DNA from: Hyphomicrobium sp.
GTDB lineage: Bacteria; Pseudomonadota; Alphaproteobacteria; Rhizobiales; Hyphomicrobiaceae
Direction: 5' to 3'
Length of the DNA: 43,194 bases
NCBI GenBank assembly: GCA_019748215.1
Contig: JAIEPV010000071.1
Coordinates: forward strand, 1 to 43,194
Part shown: in pieces, positions 1 to 8,144 of the stretch
Layout: the number at the start of each line of letters is the position of its first letter
Position numbering within the stretch: the stretch's first letter is position 1
The notes under the pieces: generated by a model
Database searches by the model: none
What the model was told of the DNA's origin: nothing
Seen by the model: only the letters and a program-made list of their open reading frames with translations
Made by a program: the position numbers and the translations under genes

Positions 1-1557
1 GCCCCCGCAACCAATATTACAGTACTGATCAGCAGGCGTTGTAAAGCCGAGGCTTCCTGCTTCGATTTCAATGCCTTGGGGTTCATCACCCTCTCCCGGC
101 TTGATCGTCACACGCCGCAAAAGACCGCGCACGATCGCTGTCGCTTCCTCACCATCGCTCTCTGCAGCCTTGAGGCGCAGGTTCTCAACGTGCTTGCGAT
201 ACTTGGCGGCACTATCGCCCGGCGCGATCAGTGGTGCGTCATCCTGCCTCACGGAAAGCTGAGACGTCAGGTCGCGATTCTTCGCCGACAGCTCGTTCAT
301 CCGTGGGCCGGCGACAGCAGGATCGGCATGACCGTCCTCCACCATGCGCAATAGCCGGTCGAGCTTCTTTTGCGTGTCCGCCCGCTCCGCTTCCAGTTTT
401 GACGCTGTGGCACCGCGGTCACCTTGAGCGCGGATGAATTCAGCCTCGTAGGCGCCGACGGCCTCGTCGAACGCCTTTTCTGTCAGCACCCGCGTTTCCA
501 GCGCCGAGAGCACGCGGCGTTCCAGCTCATCCACCCGCATCAGCCGGCTGTCGATACAGGTGCCGCTGTTGGTGCGCGCCGAACAGCGCATGAAGTCCTG
601 CGTCGCGATGTTGTACTTGGCCCCGCAGCAGCCGCAGTAGACGAGACCCGACAGCAGCCGCTTCGGTCCGCGCTGCTTGTTGATGCCTTTGACCGGGCCG
701 CTGCGCTTGGCCCGCACCAATTGCGCCTTATGCCAGGTGTCCTCGTCGACGATGCGCAGATCCGGCGCGTCCTGCCGCTGCCACTCGCTCTCAGGATTGC
801 CGCGCGATACGCGCTTGCCCGTCGTCGGGTCTTTCACGAAGCGCTGGCGATTGTAGACGATGGTGCCCTTGTAGAGCTCGTTGTTGAGAAGCCCATTGCG
901 CCGCTGCTGTGAGCCGACCAATGCCGACAGGTTCCATGAACCGCCACTTGGACCTGGCTCCCCTTCCTGGTTCAGGGCCTTTACGATGGCCATCGTGCCT
1001 TTGCCGGTGATGTATTCGGCATAGATGCGACGGACGATGGCCGCCTCGCTCTGATTTATGACACGGCGGCCACGATCATCGACCGACGGGACGACGTCGT
1101 AGCCATAGCTGCGACCGCCCGGAATCCGCCCGGCCTTCACCCGCCCCATCTGCCCGCGCCGCGTCTTCTGCGCGAGGTCTTTCAGGAACAACGCCGACAT
1201 TGTGCCCTTGAGACCGACATGCATCTCGTTAACCACGCCGTCGGCCAGCGTCTCTATGCGCACGCCGAGGAAATCCAACCGTTGATAGAGCGCCGCGATG
1301 TCAGCTTGGTTGCGCGACAACCGGTCAAGGCTTTCGGTAATAAGCACCTGCACCCGGCCGGCCGCTGCGTCATTCATAAGCCGTTGCAGGCCAGGGCGGT
1401 TGATGACCGATGCGCCAGAGATGGCGGCATCCTCGTACACGCTGATCTGCTTCAAGCCGCGTGTGTCTGCGTAGCGTCTCGCCATCGCCACCTGGTCGGT
1501 AATCGAGCGGTTGTCCTGCAAGTCACTCGAAAATCGCGCATAGATTGCTGCGAGCAT
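1..1557 (-). CDS. Large serine recombinase (site-specific integrase), 3' end cut by window edge
   Basis: The ORF track misses this gene because it runs off the left edge. Translating the minus strand from the ATG at 1557 gives 519 codons with no stop. The N-terminus reads MLAAIYARFSSDLQ, the resolvase-family catalytic start, with the nucleophile Ser at about residue 10. YEDAAISGAS near residue 45 is also typical of the catalytic domain. The recombinase domain follows, with GRIPGGRSYGYD near residue 145. A zinc ribbon comes next, with Cys at about 308, 311, 325 and 334 (CGCCGAKY). The region after about residue 350 is charged and helical and probably forms the coiled coil of large serine recombinases. 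Such enzymes integrate and excise elements by Ser-mediated strand exchange. It probably acts at one end of this element, but I could not identify att sites. The C-terminus lies outside the window. Confidence 0.93.
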   Translation of the reverse strand, partial: MLAAIYARFSSDLQDNRSITDQVAMARRYADTRGLKQISVYEDAAISGASVINRPGLQRLMNDAAAGRVQVLITESLDRLSRNQADIAALYQRLDFLGVRIETLADGVVNEMHVGLKGTMSALFLKDLAQKTRRGQMGRVKAGRIPGGRSYGYDVVPSVDDRGRRVINQSEAAIVRRIYAEYITGKGTMAIVKALNQEGEPGPSGGSWNLSALVGSQQRRNGLLNNELYKGTIVYNRQRFVKDPTTGKRVSRGNPESEWQRQDAPDLRIVDEDTWHKAQLVRAKRSGPVKGINKQRGPKRLLSGLVYCGCCGAKYNIATQDFMRCSARTNSGTCIDSRLMRVDELERRVLSALETRVLTEKAFDEAVGAYEAEFIRAQGDRGATASKLEAERADTQKKLDRLLRMVEDGHADPAVAGPRMNELSAKNRDLTSQLSVRQDDAPLIAPGDSAAKYRKHVENLRLKAAESDGEEATAIVRGLLRRVTIKPGEGDEPQGIEIEAGSLGFTTPADQYCNIGCGG

Positions 1558-1581
1558 CGGCTTACTCCGTCACGCTGACGT

Positions 1582-1812
1582 TCAAATCCTACTCTTCGGA
1601 AGCTCGGCATCGTCGGGCTGAGTATCATCCTTGGAACGAGGCTGCGACATTGCCCGATCTCTCTGTAACTGCGCAAGGTCGCGACGCGCCGCCAACCGGC
1701 CGAGTGCCCGCGCCAGAGCTAGCAGATCTTCTTCGGGGAGATTTTCAATGCGGCCATCTTCCGCGTTCCATTCGATAGTGACGACGACGTTGCTCTGTGA
1801 CCGCTTCCTCAT
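1582..1812 (-). CDS. Small hypothetical protein upstream of the recombinase
   Basis: This is a 76-residue ORF starting MRKRSQSNVVVTIEW and ending 24 bases before the recombinase start, so the two are probably co-transcribed. The track starts it at 1923. I prefer the ATG at 1812, which follows a weak GGATGGGT ribosome site; the ATG at 1821 is the alternative. The middle is acidic and then leucine/arginine-rich (EEDLLALARALGRLAARRD), which suggests one amphipathic helix. No family is recognised. The position suggests an accessory factor for the recombinase, such as a directionality factor, but that is only inference. A plus-strand ORF overlaps here and looks less protein-like. Confidence 0.5.
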   Translation of the reverse strand: MRKRSQSNVVVTIEWNAEDGRIENLPEEDLLALARALGRLAARRDLAQLQRDRAMSQPRSKDDTQPDDAELPKSRI

Positions 1813-2283
1813 GGCACCCATCCGTGACAACCCGGACAGGGTTTGCGATCGCGCGGCTCGAACCAAAAGAAAGCAACTGCAAATCAACGTGATATCAGGC
1901 TTTTTTAGCCGTGGCCGGAGCACCGACTATCATCGATTGCAACGTATCCTGAGTTCCGCGGCACGCAAGCACGGCACAACAAAACAACCAGCGCACCTGA
2001 GCGCTGGCGCCGACGGCGCCTTTCCGAAATTCCGAAATTCTGGAAGTCGAGATGCGCTGGAAGCCAAAGCTTTCGTCCGCGCGCTGTCCGAACTGCTTCA
2101 TCAGACTAACGCTCGCGGCTCCAGTTGACGAATGAGTCCAACAGGCAAGTTTGCGTGGTGCGGTCGGTCTGATCCGAAGCCGACCGTCGAGCGCCTGACG
2201 TCATGGGCCAGGTTCCGCCATTGCCGCCGCCCGTTTTCTTGAGCGGTTTCCATCTGCTTTCGAGGAGCAGCGGAAATGGCCGA
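1813..2283. other. Gene-poor stretch between recombinase unit and cargo
   Basis: About 470 bases contain only weak ORFs on either strand. On the minus strand it holds the presumed promoter of the recombinase unit, including the shared sequence element at 1882-1897. It could contain the recombinase attachment site, which often lies next to the gene, but no diagnostic core could be recognised. A short tandem TTCCGAAA/TTCCGAAATTC occurs near 2025. Confidence 0.4.
1882..1897 (-). promoter_or_regulatory. Shared element site A (TGATATCACGTTGATT)
   Basis: On the minus strand this reads TGATATCACGTTGATT, 69 bases upstream of the preferred ATG of the small gene at 1812. The same 16 bases occur on the plus strand at 31695-31710. 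The flank AAAAAAGCC just before it also precedes the related site upstream of traG. It is probably a promoter or operator component; no binding protein is known. Confidence 0.5.
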
Positions 2284-3147
2284 TCAGATGAAGAGATTCA
2301 CAACGCCAGTGATATTGTCGGCACCGAAGCCGTGGGACTTGGCATCGCCGAAGACATTGCGTGTGGCCAAGGAAACAGGCACCTTGGCACCCACTCGACC
2401 AGCCTCATCGATCACGTAGCCAAAGTCCTTCTCGACGAGTTCGATTGGGAACATCGGCGTGAAGTTGCCAGCCAGCATTGCACCAGCCGCCAGATTCGCC
2501 GCAGGACTGCACACTGGCGTGGTCCCAACGATCTCGATGGCCTTTGCTGTATCCAGGCCAAGCTTCTTGGAGAAGCCGATCAGTTCGCCCATGGCCGCCA
2601 GCTGGATGCCGAACAGGGCATTGACCATCAGCTTGACACCAGCCCCGCTGCCGACGGCGCCTGCATGATGAACCGCGCCGCCCATGGCCTTCAGCACCGG
2701 TTCCGCTCGCGCGAAGACAGATGCATCACCGCCGACGAAGTAGATGAGCTGCCCTGCCTCTGCTTGCGGACGCGAGCCCGCGACCGGAGCGTCGAGGAAC
2801 GCGATGCCCGACTTTGCTGCCGTCTCACCAAGCTCGCGAACCCAATTTGCGGTAAGCGTGGAACTTTCGATCGCGATGGCATCCCGTGACAGGCCCGCCA
2901 GAGCACCGTGCTCTCGATCAAGCCAGATGGCGCGGGAGGCTGCGTCATCGCGAACCATGGCGATGACCACATCGGCGCCCGCCGCGGCTGCACGTGGGGT
3001 TGATGCGAGTTTCGCGCCGGCGGCCACCAGGGCCGCAGCTTTGTTTGGATCGCGATTCCAAACCGCCACAGTGTGTCCGGCCTTTATCAGATTGGCCGCC
3101 ATGCGCGAGCCCATCGCGCCTAACCCAAGAATTGAAACATTTGCCAT
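2284..3147 (-). CDS. NAD(P)-dependent beta-hydroxyacid-type dehydrogenase
   Basis: The 287-residue protein has the usual length of the 3-hydroxyisobutyrate dehydrogenase/GarR family. The Rossmann dinucleotide motif GLGAMGSRMA is at residues 8-17. The substrate-binding stretch DAPVAGSRPQAEAGQL is near 119-134. The catalytic Lys is K172 in VKLMVNALFG. These enzymes reduce or oxidise beta-hydroxyacids, or glyoxylate/succinic semialdehyde, with NAD(P)H in the cytosol; the substrate cannot be read from the sequence. It lies 36 bases downstream of azoR on the same strand, so the two probably form an operon controlled by the divergent LysR gene. This is metabolic or detoxification cargo. Confidence 0.9.
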   Translation of the reverse strand: MANVSILGLGAMGSRMAANLIKAGHTVAVWNRDPNKAAALVAAGAKLASTPRAAAAGADVVIAMVRDDAASRAIWLDREHGALAGLSRDAIAIESSTLTANWVRELGETAAKSGIAFLDAPVAGSRPQAEAGQLIYFVGGDASVFARAEPVLKAMGGAVHHAGAVGSGAGVKLMVNALFGIQLAAMGELIGFSKKLGLDTAKAIEIVGTTPVCSPAANLAAGAMLAGNFTPMFPIELVEKDFGYVIDEAGRVGAKVPVSLATRNVFGDAKSHGFGADNITGVVNLFI

Positions 3148-3183
3148 TTTGACCGCTCCATTAAATGTTGATCGATTGTTAGC

Positions 3184-3825
3184 TCAGGCAGCAGCCCGAG
3201 CGGGGGCGGCGGCAACCGCCGCATCAATCAGTGCGCGTGCTTTGGTGACGTTCGCGGAGATCGTTGCTGGATCGGCAGTCGTTGCTTCGACGTTGATGAA
3301 CGTCACATCCGCGATGCCAAGGAAGTTCAGCAGGAACTTGAGATACGGCTGCACGAAGTCCGCGCCGCCGAAGGGGCCGCCGTCGAGATAGCCACCGGCG
3401 CCGTAGGCGATCATGACATAAGCGCGCTTTCCAGGGAGCATGCCGGTGAAGCCCTTGCCGTCGTAGGAGAACGTATGACCGATGCGGACGATCTGGTCGA
3501 TCCAGGCTTTGAGCGCCGAAGGGATAGAGAAATTGTACATCGGCACGCTCAGGACCAGCACGTCAGCCGAGCGCAGTTCGTGAATAAGTAAATCTGAAAG
3601 CGCAGTCGCCGCCTTGAGCGGAACATCCATCTGATCTGCCGGGGTGTAGTAGCCCTTGATCGTCACGTCGGCGATATGCGGAATGGGCGCCGCCACGAGA
3701 TCACGCACCATGACCTGATCGTTAGGATGGCGCTGCAGCCATCTCGCAATGAAAGCGTTGGTCAGGTCGCGGGAATAAGACCCGTCGGTGCGGGAGCTGG
3801 TGTCGATACGGAGGATGCGGCTCAT
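3184..3825 (-). CDS. azoR: FMN-dependent NADH-azoreductase
   Basis: The 213-residue protein fits the AzoR flavodoxin-fold family (about 200 residues). It begins [20 protein letters not shown], the FMN phosphate-binding loop. [17 protein letters not shown] at residues 95-111 is the family's flavin-contact motif. AzoR transfers electrons from NADH via FMN to quinones, azo compounds and nitroaromatics, and often protects against thiol or quinone stress. It is first in a two-gene unit with the dehydrogenase at 2284-3147 and is divergent from a LysR gene 100 bases away. That arrangement is common for inducible quinone-response units. The tail is alanine-rich ([12 protein letters not shown]). Confidence 0.93.
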   Translation of the reverse strand: MSRILRIDTSSRTDGSYSRDLTNAFIARWLQRHPNDQVMVRDLVAAPIPHIADVTIKGYYTPADQMDVPLKAATALSDLLIHELRSADVLVLSVPMYNFSIPSALKAWIDQIVRIGHTFSYDGKGFTGMLPGKRAYVMIAYGAGGYLDGGPFGGADFVQPYLKFLLNFLGIADVTFINVEATTADPATISANVTKARALIDAAVAAAPARAAA

Positions 3826-3904
3826 GATGACCTCGTTGTGTTGGTTGAATTGGCATCACACTGATCGCGCCGCAGGCAATCGGAAATAGTGCAATCTGTC
3901 CGAC

Positions 3905-3927
3905 ATTCGTGCTATCGTCGCACGAAT
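3905..3927. promoter_or_regulatory. Inverted repeat overlapping the LysR start (probable LysR-type operator)
   Basis: Perfect 8-base arms, ATTCGTGC and GCACGAAT, are separated by 7 bases. The right arm runs into the ATG at 3926. The symmetry and spacing fit a LysR-type box in the azoR/lysR intergenic region. A regulator bound here would block its own start (autorepression) and sit about 80 bases upstream of azoR. Confidence 0.65.
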
Positions 3928-4840
3928 GGATATCGCAACGCTCAAGGTCTTCGTCGAGGTGATGCGCGCAGGCAGCTTCGCGGCTGTCGCTCGCGCGCAT
4001 GATGTTGATCCATCGTCGATCTCGCGCACCATTGCGATCCTGGAAGACGAGTTGGGATTTCGCCTGTTCCAGCGCACAACCCGCCGCTTGGCTGCGACCG
4101 AAGCTGGCGCGCTTTATTTCGAGCGGATGCAGCCGATCATCGACGAGCTGGACAGGGCTGGCCAGGAGGCGCGCGACATCGTCACTGAACCGGCCGGGCG
4201 GTTGCGTGTGACTGCTTCGGTCTCGTTCGGTCACACCGTCTTGGTGCCGCTCTTGCCTCGCCTGAGATCGGCATTTCCTGAATTGGCTGTCGATCTGATG
4301 TTGACGGATGCCGTGCTCGATCTGATCACCGAGAAAATTGATGTGGCCGTACGGCTTGGACCGCGCATCGACACCGGTCTCATTGGCACGCAGTTGATGC
4401 GCACGCGGTACTACGCCTGTGCGAGCCCCGCCTACCTCAAGGCGGCGCCAAAGCTCAAGGTCCCGTCCGATCTAACGGCTCACGGATGCTTGCTGTTCCC
4501 CTATCCGGGCTATCGTTCGCGATGGCGTTTCCGTGCCAAGAACGGTGAGGTGACCGAAGTGCCGGTCAACGGCGCCGTGACGATATCGAATGCGTTGGCG
4601 CTTCATCGGGCCGCGTTGGATGGATTGGGACCGGTGCTACTAGCGGATTGGCTCGTCGGCCGCGATCTGCGGCGCGGAACACTCATCGACTTGTTTCCAA
4701 AATTCGAAGCAACGGCCACTGACTTTGATACCGCCGCATGGGTACTTTATCCCTCGCGCGCCTACGTGCCGCGCAAGGTGCGAGCGTTCATTGATTTCCT
4801 GAAAGCCCATACCAAAAACGCAGCCGCCAAAAGCGACTGA
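3926..4840 (+). CDS. LysR-family transcriptional regulator
   Basis: The 304-residue protein is of normal LysR length. The N-terminal winged helix-turn-helix spans roughly residues 3-60, with SFAAVARAHDVDPSSISRTI as helix-turn-helix and the wing LFQRTTRRLAATEAG. The effector-binding domain follows, with the LRVTASVSFGHTVLVPLLP start of subdomain I near 90-110. It is divergent from azoR and very likely controls azoR and the dehydrogenase in response to an electrophile or quinone-like inducer; that target is inferred from position. The ATG at 3926 lies inside an inverted repeat, suggesting autoregulation. Confidence 0.93.
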   Translation: MDIATLKVFVEVMRAGSFAAVARAHDVDPSSISRTIAILEDELGFRLFQRTTRRLAATEAGALYFERMQPIIDELDRAGQEARDIVTEPAGRLRVTASVSFGHTVLVPLLPRLRSAFPELAVDLMLTDAVLDLITEKIDVAVRLGPRIDTGLIGTQLMRTRYYACASPAYLKAAPKLKVPSDLTAHGCLLFPYPGYRSRWRFRAKNGEVTEVPVNGAVTISNALALHRAALDGLGPVLLADWLVGRDLRRGTLIDLFPKFEATATDFDTAAWVLYPSRAYVPRKVRAFIDFLKAHTKNAAAKSD

Positions 4841-5168
4841 CGTCCGCTTTCTCCAACTGCGGAAGGACTGGGCACGACGTCGCGACTGGCAGCACCGGGT
4901 CACTTTCAACACGCTCATCGTGTTCGATGACCGGATTGATCCGAGACCGAACTGAGCGAAGTTGCCTTCGTTGCCGATGCTCGCTTGCGATCCTCTGGTT
5001 TCAATTTGCCTTTCCGTTTGCGCGTGAGCCCTCCATAGTTGAACAGAGTGAAAATCCTCGAGTGCGGCACGTCCTCGTCAACCATCCTGTGTGCCCTCGT
5101 CCGAGTTGCTCCGGTTTTTCCCTAGAGCGATCACTTCGACGACGTGCCGTGCGAGGCAACCCTGCCGA
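4841..5168. other. Intergenic stretch between lysR and repA
   Basis: About 330 bases separate two convergent genes. No credible gene, hairpin terminator or repeat stands out. A short open stretch after the LysR stop (about 4855-4960) encodes a basic peptide, RKDWARRRDWQHR, that might be a scrap of a small basic protein. I do not annotate it as a gene. Confidence 0.35.
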
Positions 5169-6227
5169 TCAAGGCGCCGGTTTGCCCTTGGTGTAGCTGG
5201 TCACCCAGCGAAGGAAACGCGCGTCCTCGCTGCGTGCCGCGTCTTTGGTCTTCGCCCATTGGCAGTACATGCTTTCAAGCATGTACTTGTCCCAGCCCGG
5301 TGCCCGCTCGCGCATAGTGTCGAACGCCGCCTGCGAAATGCGGATCAGACGGTCCTCGGCCGCCGGACGGCTCTTCGTCTTGCCCTTCCCTGCCGTCTTG
5401 CTGTCGGGTTGCCTTGACGTCACGTCGCCTCGCCGCAGGAACACGACTTGATCGCCGTCTAGCGTCATGCGGTAGTCCGGCAGATGATCGCTGCGCGCGA
5501 GCTCGCGCAGATGTGCCGAAAAATGCTTCTTTTCCTGCTTTGAGCCGCACTTCTTCTGCAGCAACTCGGCGCCGATGCGCCAACTAGGTTGCCGGCCGCA
5601 ATGCTTGCGCGCCATCTCGTAGAGGCGCCGATCAATCGGCCGGCGCAGCCGAAAGTAGTCCCGGCTGATCGGCAACACCTCTGCCGACATAACCGTTCGG
5701 TACATCCAGTCCGACAGCTTGATGTCGAGAAATTTGAGACGCTCGGCAAAGCCACTCCCCTTGCGATTGTACTCATACCACTCGATGATGCCGAAGTTCT
5801 GCCGCGTCACCTCGTTGCCGGTCGTGATATTCGTCTTAATGCGCGTACCTGCCAGCCTGTCCAAGGCATCTTCCAACCGCTCGTAAGTGATCCCGCCTGT
5901 CTGACGGTTGGTCGAGACCAGCAAATCATGCGTCGTTATCCGCACCACCTGCCCGATCGGCGCACCGCGGTTCTGCCGATCCATGAGCTTGCTGATGCAG
6001 TAGATCAGGATATCCTTGTCGAAGATCGTGGCGAGGCCTTTGCTCGACGGGTGGATCTCGATGATCGTCTGGTCGTATGCATAGCGCAGCGTGCGCATGT
6101 CGGCGTTGGCCAGCGAAAAAATCGGATGCCCCATGGACGCCATGTCGGATCGTGGCGTCACGTCTACCGCATCCAATTCGATGAAGAAGTCGCGCACGGG
6201 ATGGCGTTCGGGAAGCAAGGCACTCAT
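5169..6227 (-). CDS. repA: Plasmid replication initiator (RepA / RPA family)
   Basis: The 352-residue protein starts at the ATG at 6227, eight bases after an AGG; the track's TTG at 6233 is two codons earlier. It matches the replication initiator protein A family of alphaproteobacterial plasmids. Recognisable stretches are DFFIELDAVDVTPRSDMASM and IFSLANADMRTLRYAYD near the N-terminus, FDKDILIYCISKLMDRQNRG near residues 70-90, and a winged-helix-like region with DYFRLRRPIDRRLYEMARKH near 190-210. It should bind the iterons just upstream of its own start (6267-6437), open the origin and recruit the host replisome; iteron binding usually also represses repA. The gene transcribes away from parA. 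It implies the element replicates, or once replicated, as a plasmid. Confidence 0.9.
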   Translation of the reverse strand: MSALLPERHPVRDFFIELDAVDVTPRSDMASMGHPIFSLANADMRTLRYAYDQTIIEIHPSSKGLATIFDKDILIYCISKLMDRQNRGAPIGQVVRITTHDLLVSTNRQTGGITYERLEDALDRLAGTRIKTNITTGNEVTRQNFGIIEWYEYNRKGSGFAERLKFLDIKLSDWMYRTVMSAEVLPISRDYFRLRRPIDRRLYEMARKHCGRQPSWRIGAELLQKKCGSKQEKKHFSAHLRELARSDHLPDYRMTLDGDQVVFLRRGDVTSRQPDSKTAGKGKTKSRPAAEDRLIRISQAAFDTMRERAPGWDKYMLESMYCQWAKTKDAARSEDARFLRWVTSYTKGKPAP

Positions 6228-6266
6228 GTGCAAAGCCTAATTTGGCTTGCCGCGTCGTCACAAATG

Positions 6267-6437
6267 ATTCGTTCTTTCGGCGACCGATTCGGTCTTCTGC
6301 CGATTTGGCCTTGCCGGCCTCAATTTCGTTCTTTTGGCGACCGGACTAGGCATTCGGTCCATTGCCGACCCATATTCGTTCATTTGCTGACCCGAATTCG
6401 GTCATTTGGCGACCGATATTCGGTCTTTCGCCGACCG
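6267..6437. repeat. Seven 20-bp iterons (replication origin)
   Basis: Direct repeats fit the consensus ATTCGGTCWTTYGSCGACCG. They start at 6267, 6287, 6324, 6352, 6374, 6396 and 6418. The last four are spaced exactly 22 bases apart, two helical turns, so RepA molecules would sit on one face of the DNA. The first three are more diverged and irregularly spaced (20, 37, 28). They lie immediately upstream of repA and next to an AT-rich stretch, the standard layout of an iteron-controlled origin. Confidence 0.9.
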
Positions 6438-6439
6438 CC

Positions 6440-6560
6440 CCATGTTTTTAGTTCAGCTTGTTCAATGCGTTATTCAATTTATTCACAGCCGTAACTCTCT
6501 AACTTTATTTAACATTTATAACATCAGGGGATTTTTGAAAACATTAGGAGTGAAAAAGAA
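6440..6560. other. AT-rich origin stretch with DnaA-box-like site
   Basis: This stretch is far more AT-rich than its surroundings (TTTATTTAACATTTATAACA and similar). It abuts the iteron array and probably forms the unwinding element. TTATTCACA at 6479-6487 differs by one base from the DnaA box TTATCCACA. Confidence 0.65.
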
Positions 6561-6576
6561 CCTGTCGCTTCAACCG

Positions 6577-6688
6577 ATTGCCGTCCAGAGCAACTCATCC
6601 CGAATCGTTGTGGACTTCATATGTCATGACGCTACGCTGTCATGACGGCTCTACGAATTGCCGTAGTGCCACATTGCCGTATTGACGG
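6577..6688. repeat. Candidate partition (parS-like) repeats upstream of parA
   Basis: ATTGCCGT occurs at 6577-6584, 6657-6664 and 6673-6680; the last two are exactly 16 bases apart. TGTCATGACG is repeated at 6622 and 6638, again 16 bases apart. The third ATTGCCGT continues into TTGACGG, making the same half-palindrome found downstream of the partition genes at 7728-7745. Repeated sites flanking a parA operon usually bind the centromere-binding partner and the operon's own repressor. Confidence 0.5.
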
Positions 6689-6713
6689 GCTTTTCGCTCG
6701 GAACAGGATACTC

Positions 6714-7403
6714 ATGATCATTACCCTCGCCTCCTCCAAGGGTGGAGTCGGAAAATCCACCATTACCGGCTGCCTCGCCGGTGTCTGGGCCGCCGATGGC
6801 AACACCGTCCACATCGTCGACCTCGACAACAATCGCACCGTCTCCCGTTGGTTCTCCGATACGGCACGACGACCTGACGGCATTACGGTCTCGACGCCGG
6901 ACCCAATCGGGTTGACCGAGCATCTGGCCGAACTGACAGCCACGACAGCGCCGGACCTTATCCTGATCGACGTAGCCGGCACCTATGAGCGGGCCCTGAC
7001 TGTCGCCGTCGCCCGTGCGCACCTAACGCTCATTCCGGCAGCGCCAACCGAAGCCGATATTTTCGAAGCGGCGCGCGTCGCCCGCCACATCACATCGGTC
7101 TTCCATGCCTTTGGCCGAGAGCCGCTGTATCGCGTGCTGCTCAATCGTGTGCAGCCACTGGCCTCCGGTGCGCAGCTCTATGCCACCCTGGAAATAGTGC
7201 GGCTCAAGTTGCCGCGCCTGAAAACACGTATCCATCAACGCGCCGCCTACGAGGAATTAGGCCTATCGGGCCTCCCTCCGCATTTTGCCGACCTCAAACG
7301 GCCAACCGTCGCCAAAGCGGTCGAAGAACTCGACGCCGTCCGCGCCGATATTGAAGACTTACTCAAATCCAACCACGTCGAAGCCCTCGAAGGAGCCGCA
7401 TGA
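6714..7403 (+). CDS. parA: ParA-family partition ATPase
   Basis: The protein has 229 residues from the ATG at 6714. The ORF track starts 24 codons early; MIITLASSKGGVGKSTI is the normal ParA N-terminus. The deviant Walker A KGGVGKST is at residues 9-16. Walker A-prime/B-like stretches are VHIVDLDNNRTVSRW near 35-49 and LILIDVAGTYERA near 82-94. The length fits the short ParA class (ParF/type Ib-like) that works with a small centromere-binding protein. Its job is to segregate the element at cell division. The next gene overlaps it by four bases. Confidence 0.9.
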   Translation: MIITLASSKGGVGKSTITGCLAGVWAADGNTVHIVDLDNNRTVSRWFSDTARRPDGITVSTPDPIGLTEHLAELTATTAPDLILIDVAGTYERALTVAVARAHLTLIPAAPTEADIFEAARVARHITSVFHAFGREPLYRVLLNRVQPLASGAQLYATLEIVRLKLPRLKTRIHQRAAYEELGLSGLPPHFADLKRPTVAKAVEELDAVRADIEDLLKSNHVEALEGAA

Positions 7404-7726
7404 TGAGCAAACCCAATTTTCGCCCGATCGCGCCACTGGATGCCGATGACGCCGCCCTTGAACGCGTCAATGAAACGCTGGGCGTGCCGACCATGGTGCG
7501 TTCTCCTGCCAAAGCTGCCTTGCCGCCGAGACGTTCTGACGTCGCGCCGTCACGACGACAGAAGAAGGTGACGTTCCGCGGGCCGGAACCAGCGATCGAT
7601 GCGCTGAAACTCGATGCGCTCACTCAGCGGACCACTGTCCGAAACCTGATCCTGATAGCGCTGAGGGACAAAGGCTATCCTGTCATCGATGAGGATTTGC
7701 TGCCGGGGGCAGGGGGCAGCGATTGA
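7400..7726 (+). CDS. Small partner of ParA, probable centromere-binding protein
   Basis: The 108-residue ORF overlaps parA by ATGA (7400-7403), so it is translationally coupled. The N-terminal half is proline/arginine-rich and probably disordered. The C-terminal half (KKVTFRGPEPAIDALKLDAL, then RTTVRNLILIALRDKGYPV) resembles a beta strand plus two helices, as in ribbon-helix-helix partition proteins such as ParG. By position it should bind the ATTGCCGT repeats and stimulate ParA. The family assignment is inference from size, position and secondary-structure feel. Confidence 0.65.
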   Translation: MMSKPNFRPIAPLDADDAALERVNETLGVPTMVRSPAKAALPPRRSDVAPSRRQKKVTFRGPEPAIDALKLDALTQRTTVRNLILIALRDKGYPVIDEDLLPGAGGSD

Positions 7727-7727
7727 C

Positions 7728-7745
7728 ATTGCCGTCTTGACGGCA
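7728..7745. promoter_or_regulatory. Palindromic ATTGCCGT site downstream of the partition genes
   Basis: TGCCGTCTTGACGGCA at 7730-7745 is a perfect inverted repeat of 7-base arms with a 2-base spacer, preceded by AT to give ATTGCCGT. It sits right after the stop of the parA partner and matches the imperfect copy at 6673-6688. It is a candidate centromere or operator site. Confidence 0.5.
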
Positions 7746-8144
7746 TGGCGGCGAGCAGGCGTGACGGCAACTCGTCATGACCGCTCGAATGCGAACCTTG
7801 TCATGCCTCGGAAAGCGCGCCGATCGGATGCCTCCGATATGTCTTGACGTCACGACATCCCGTGTCGCTGTGCGCCTGACCGAATGCGCCGTTGGTGGCA
7901 CGGGAAGTGGGGCGGGGGGGGGGCGCCAGCACGACGGCCTGACGGCCGACCGTCGAGCCGCCTTCCGGGCGCCATGGTGGAAAGCCGCTCTAAGTCTGGA
8001 AAGGTGGTGTTACGCAGCCAAAACGGCCAAGCGAAAATGTCACTGCGGGACAGCCCGAAAGTAATGCCGCACTGGCGATTGCCGTCGCATTTATCTACAA
8101 TAAGACCCTCTTACGATAATTTCCGTAGGACGAAAAGGAGTAAC
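7746..8144. other. Intergenic stretch with G-tract and a further ATTGCCGT
   Basis: About 400 bases hold no convincing gene. The stretch contains a run of ten G at 7914-7923, a further ATTGCCGT at 8078-8085, several GACGGC/GCCGTC words, and the AAGGAG ribosome site of the next gene at its end. Confidence 0.4.

Noticed and set aside
424-912. 162-residue plus-strand ORF
   Set aside because: Shadow of the serine recombinase, which is continuous on the minus strand with clear family motifs.
1895-2101. 68-residue minus-strand ORF upstream of the recombinase unit
   Set aside because: Runs through the shared promoter element and has no ribosome site.
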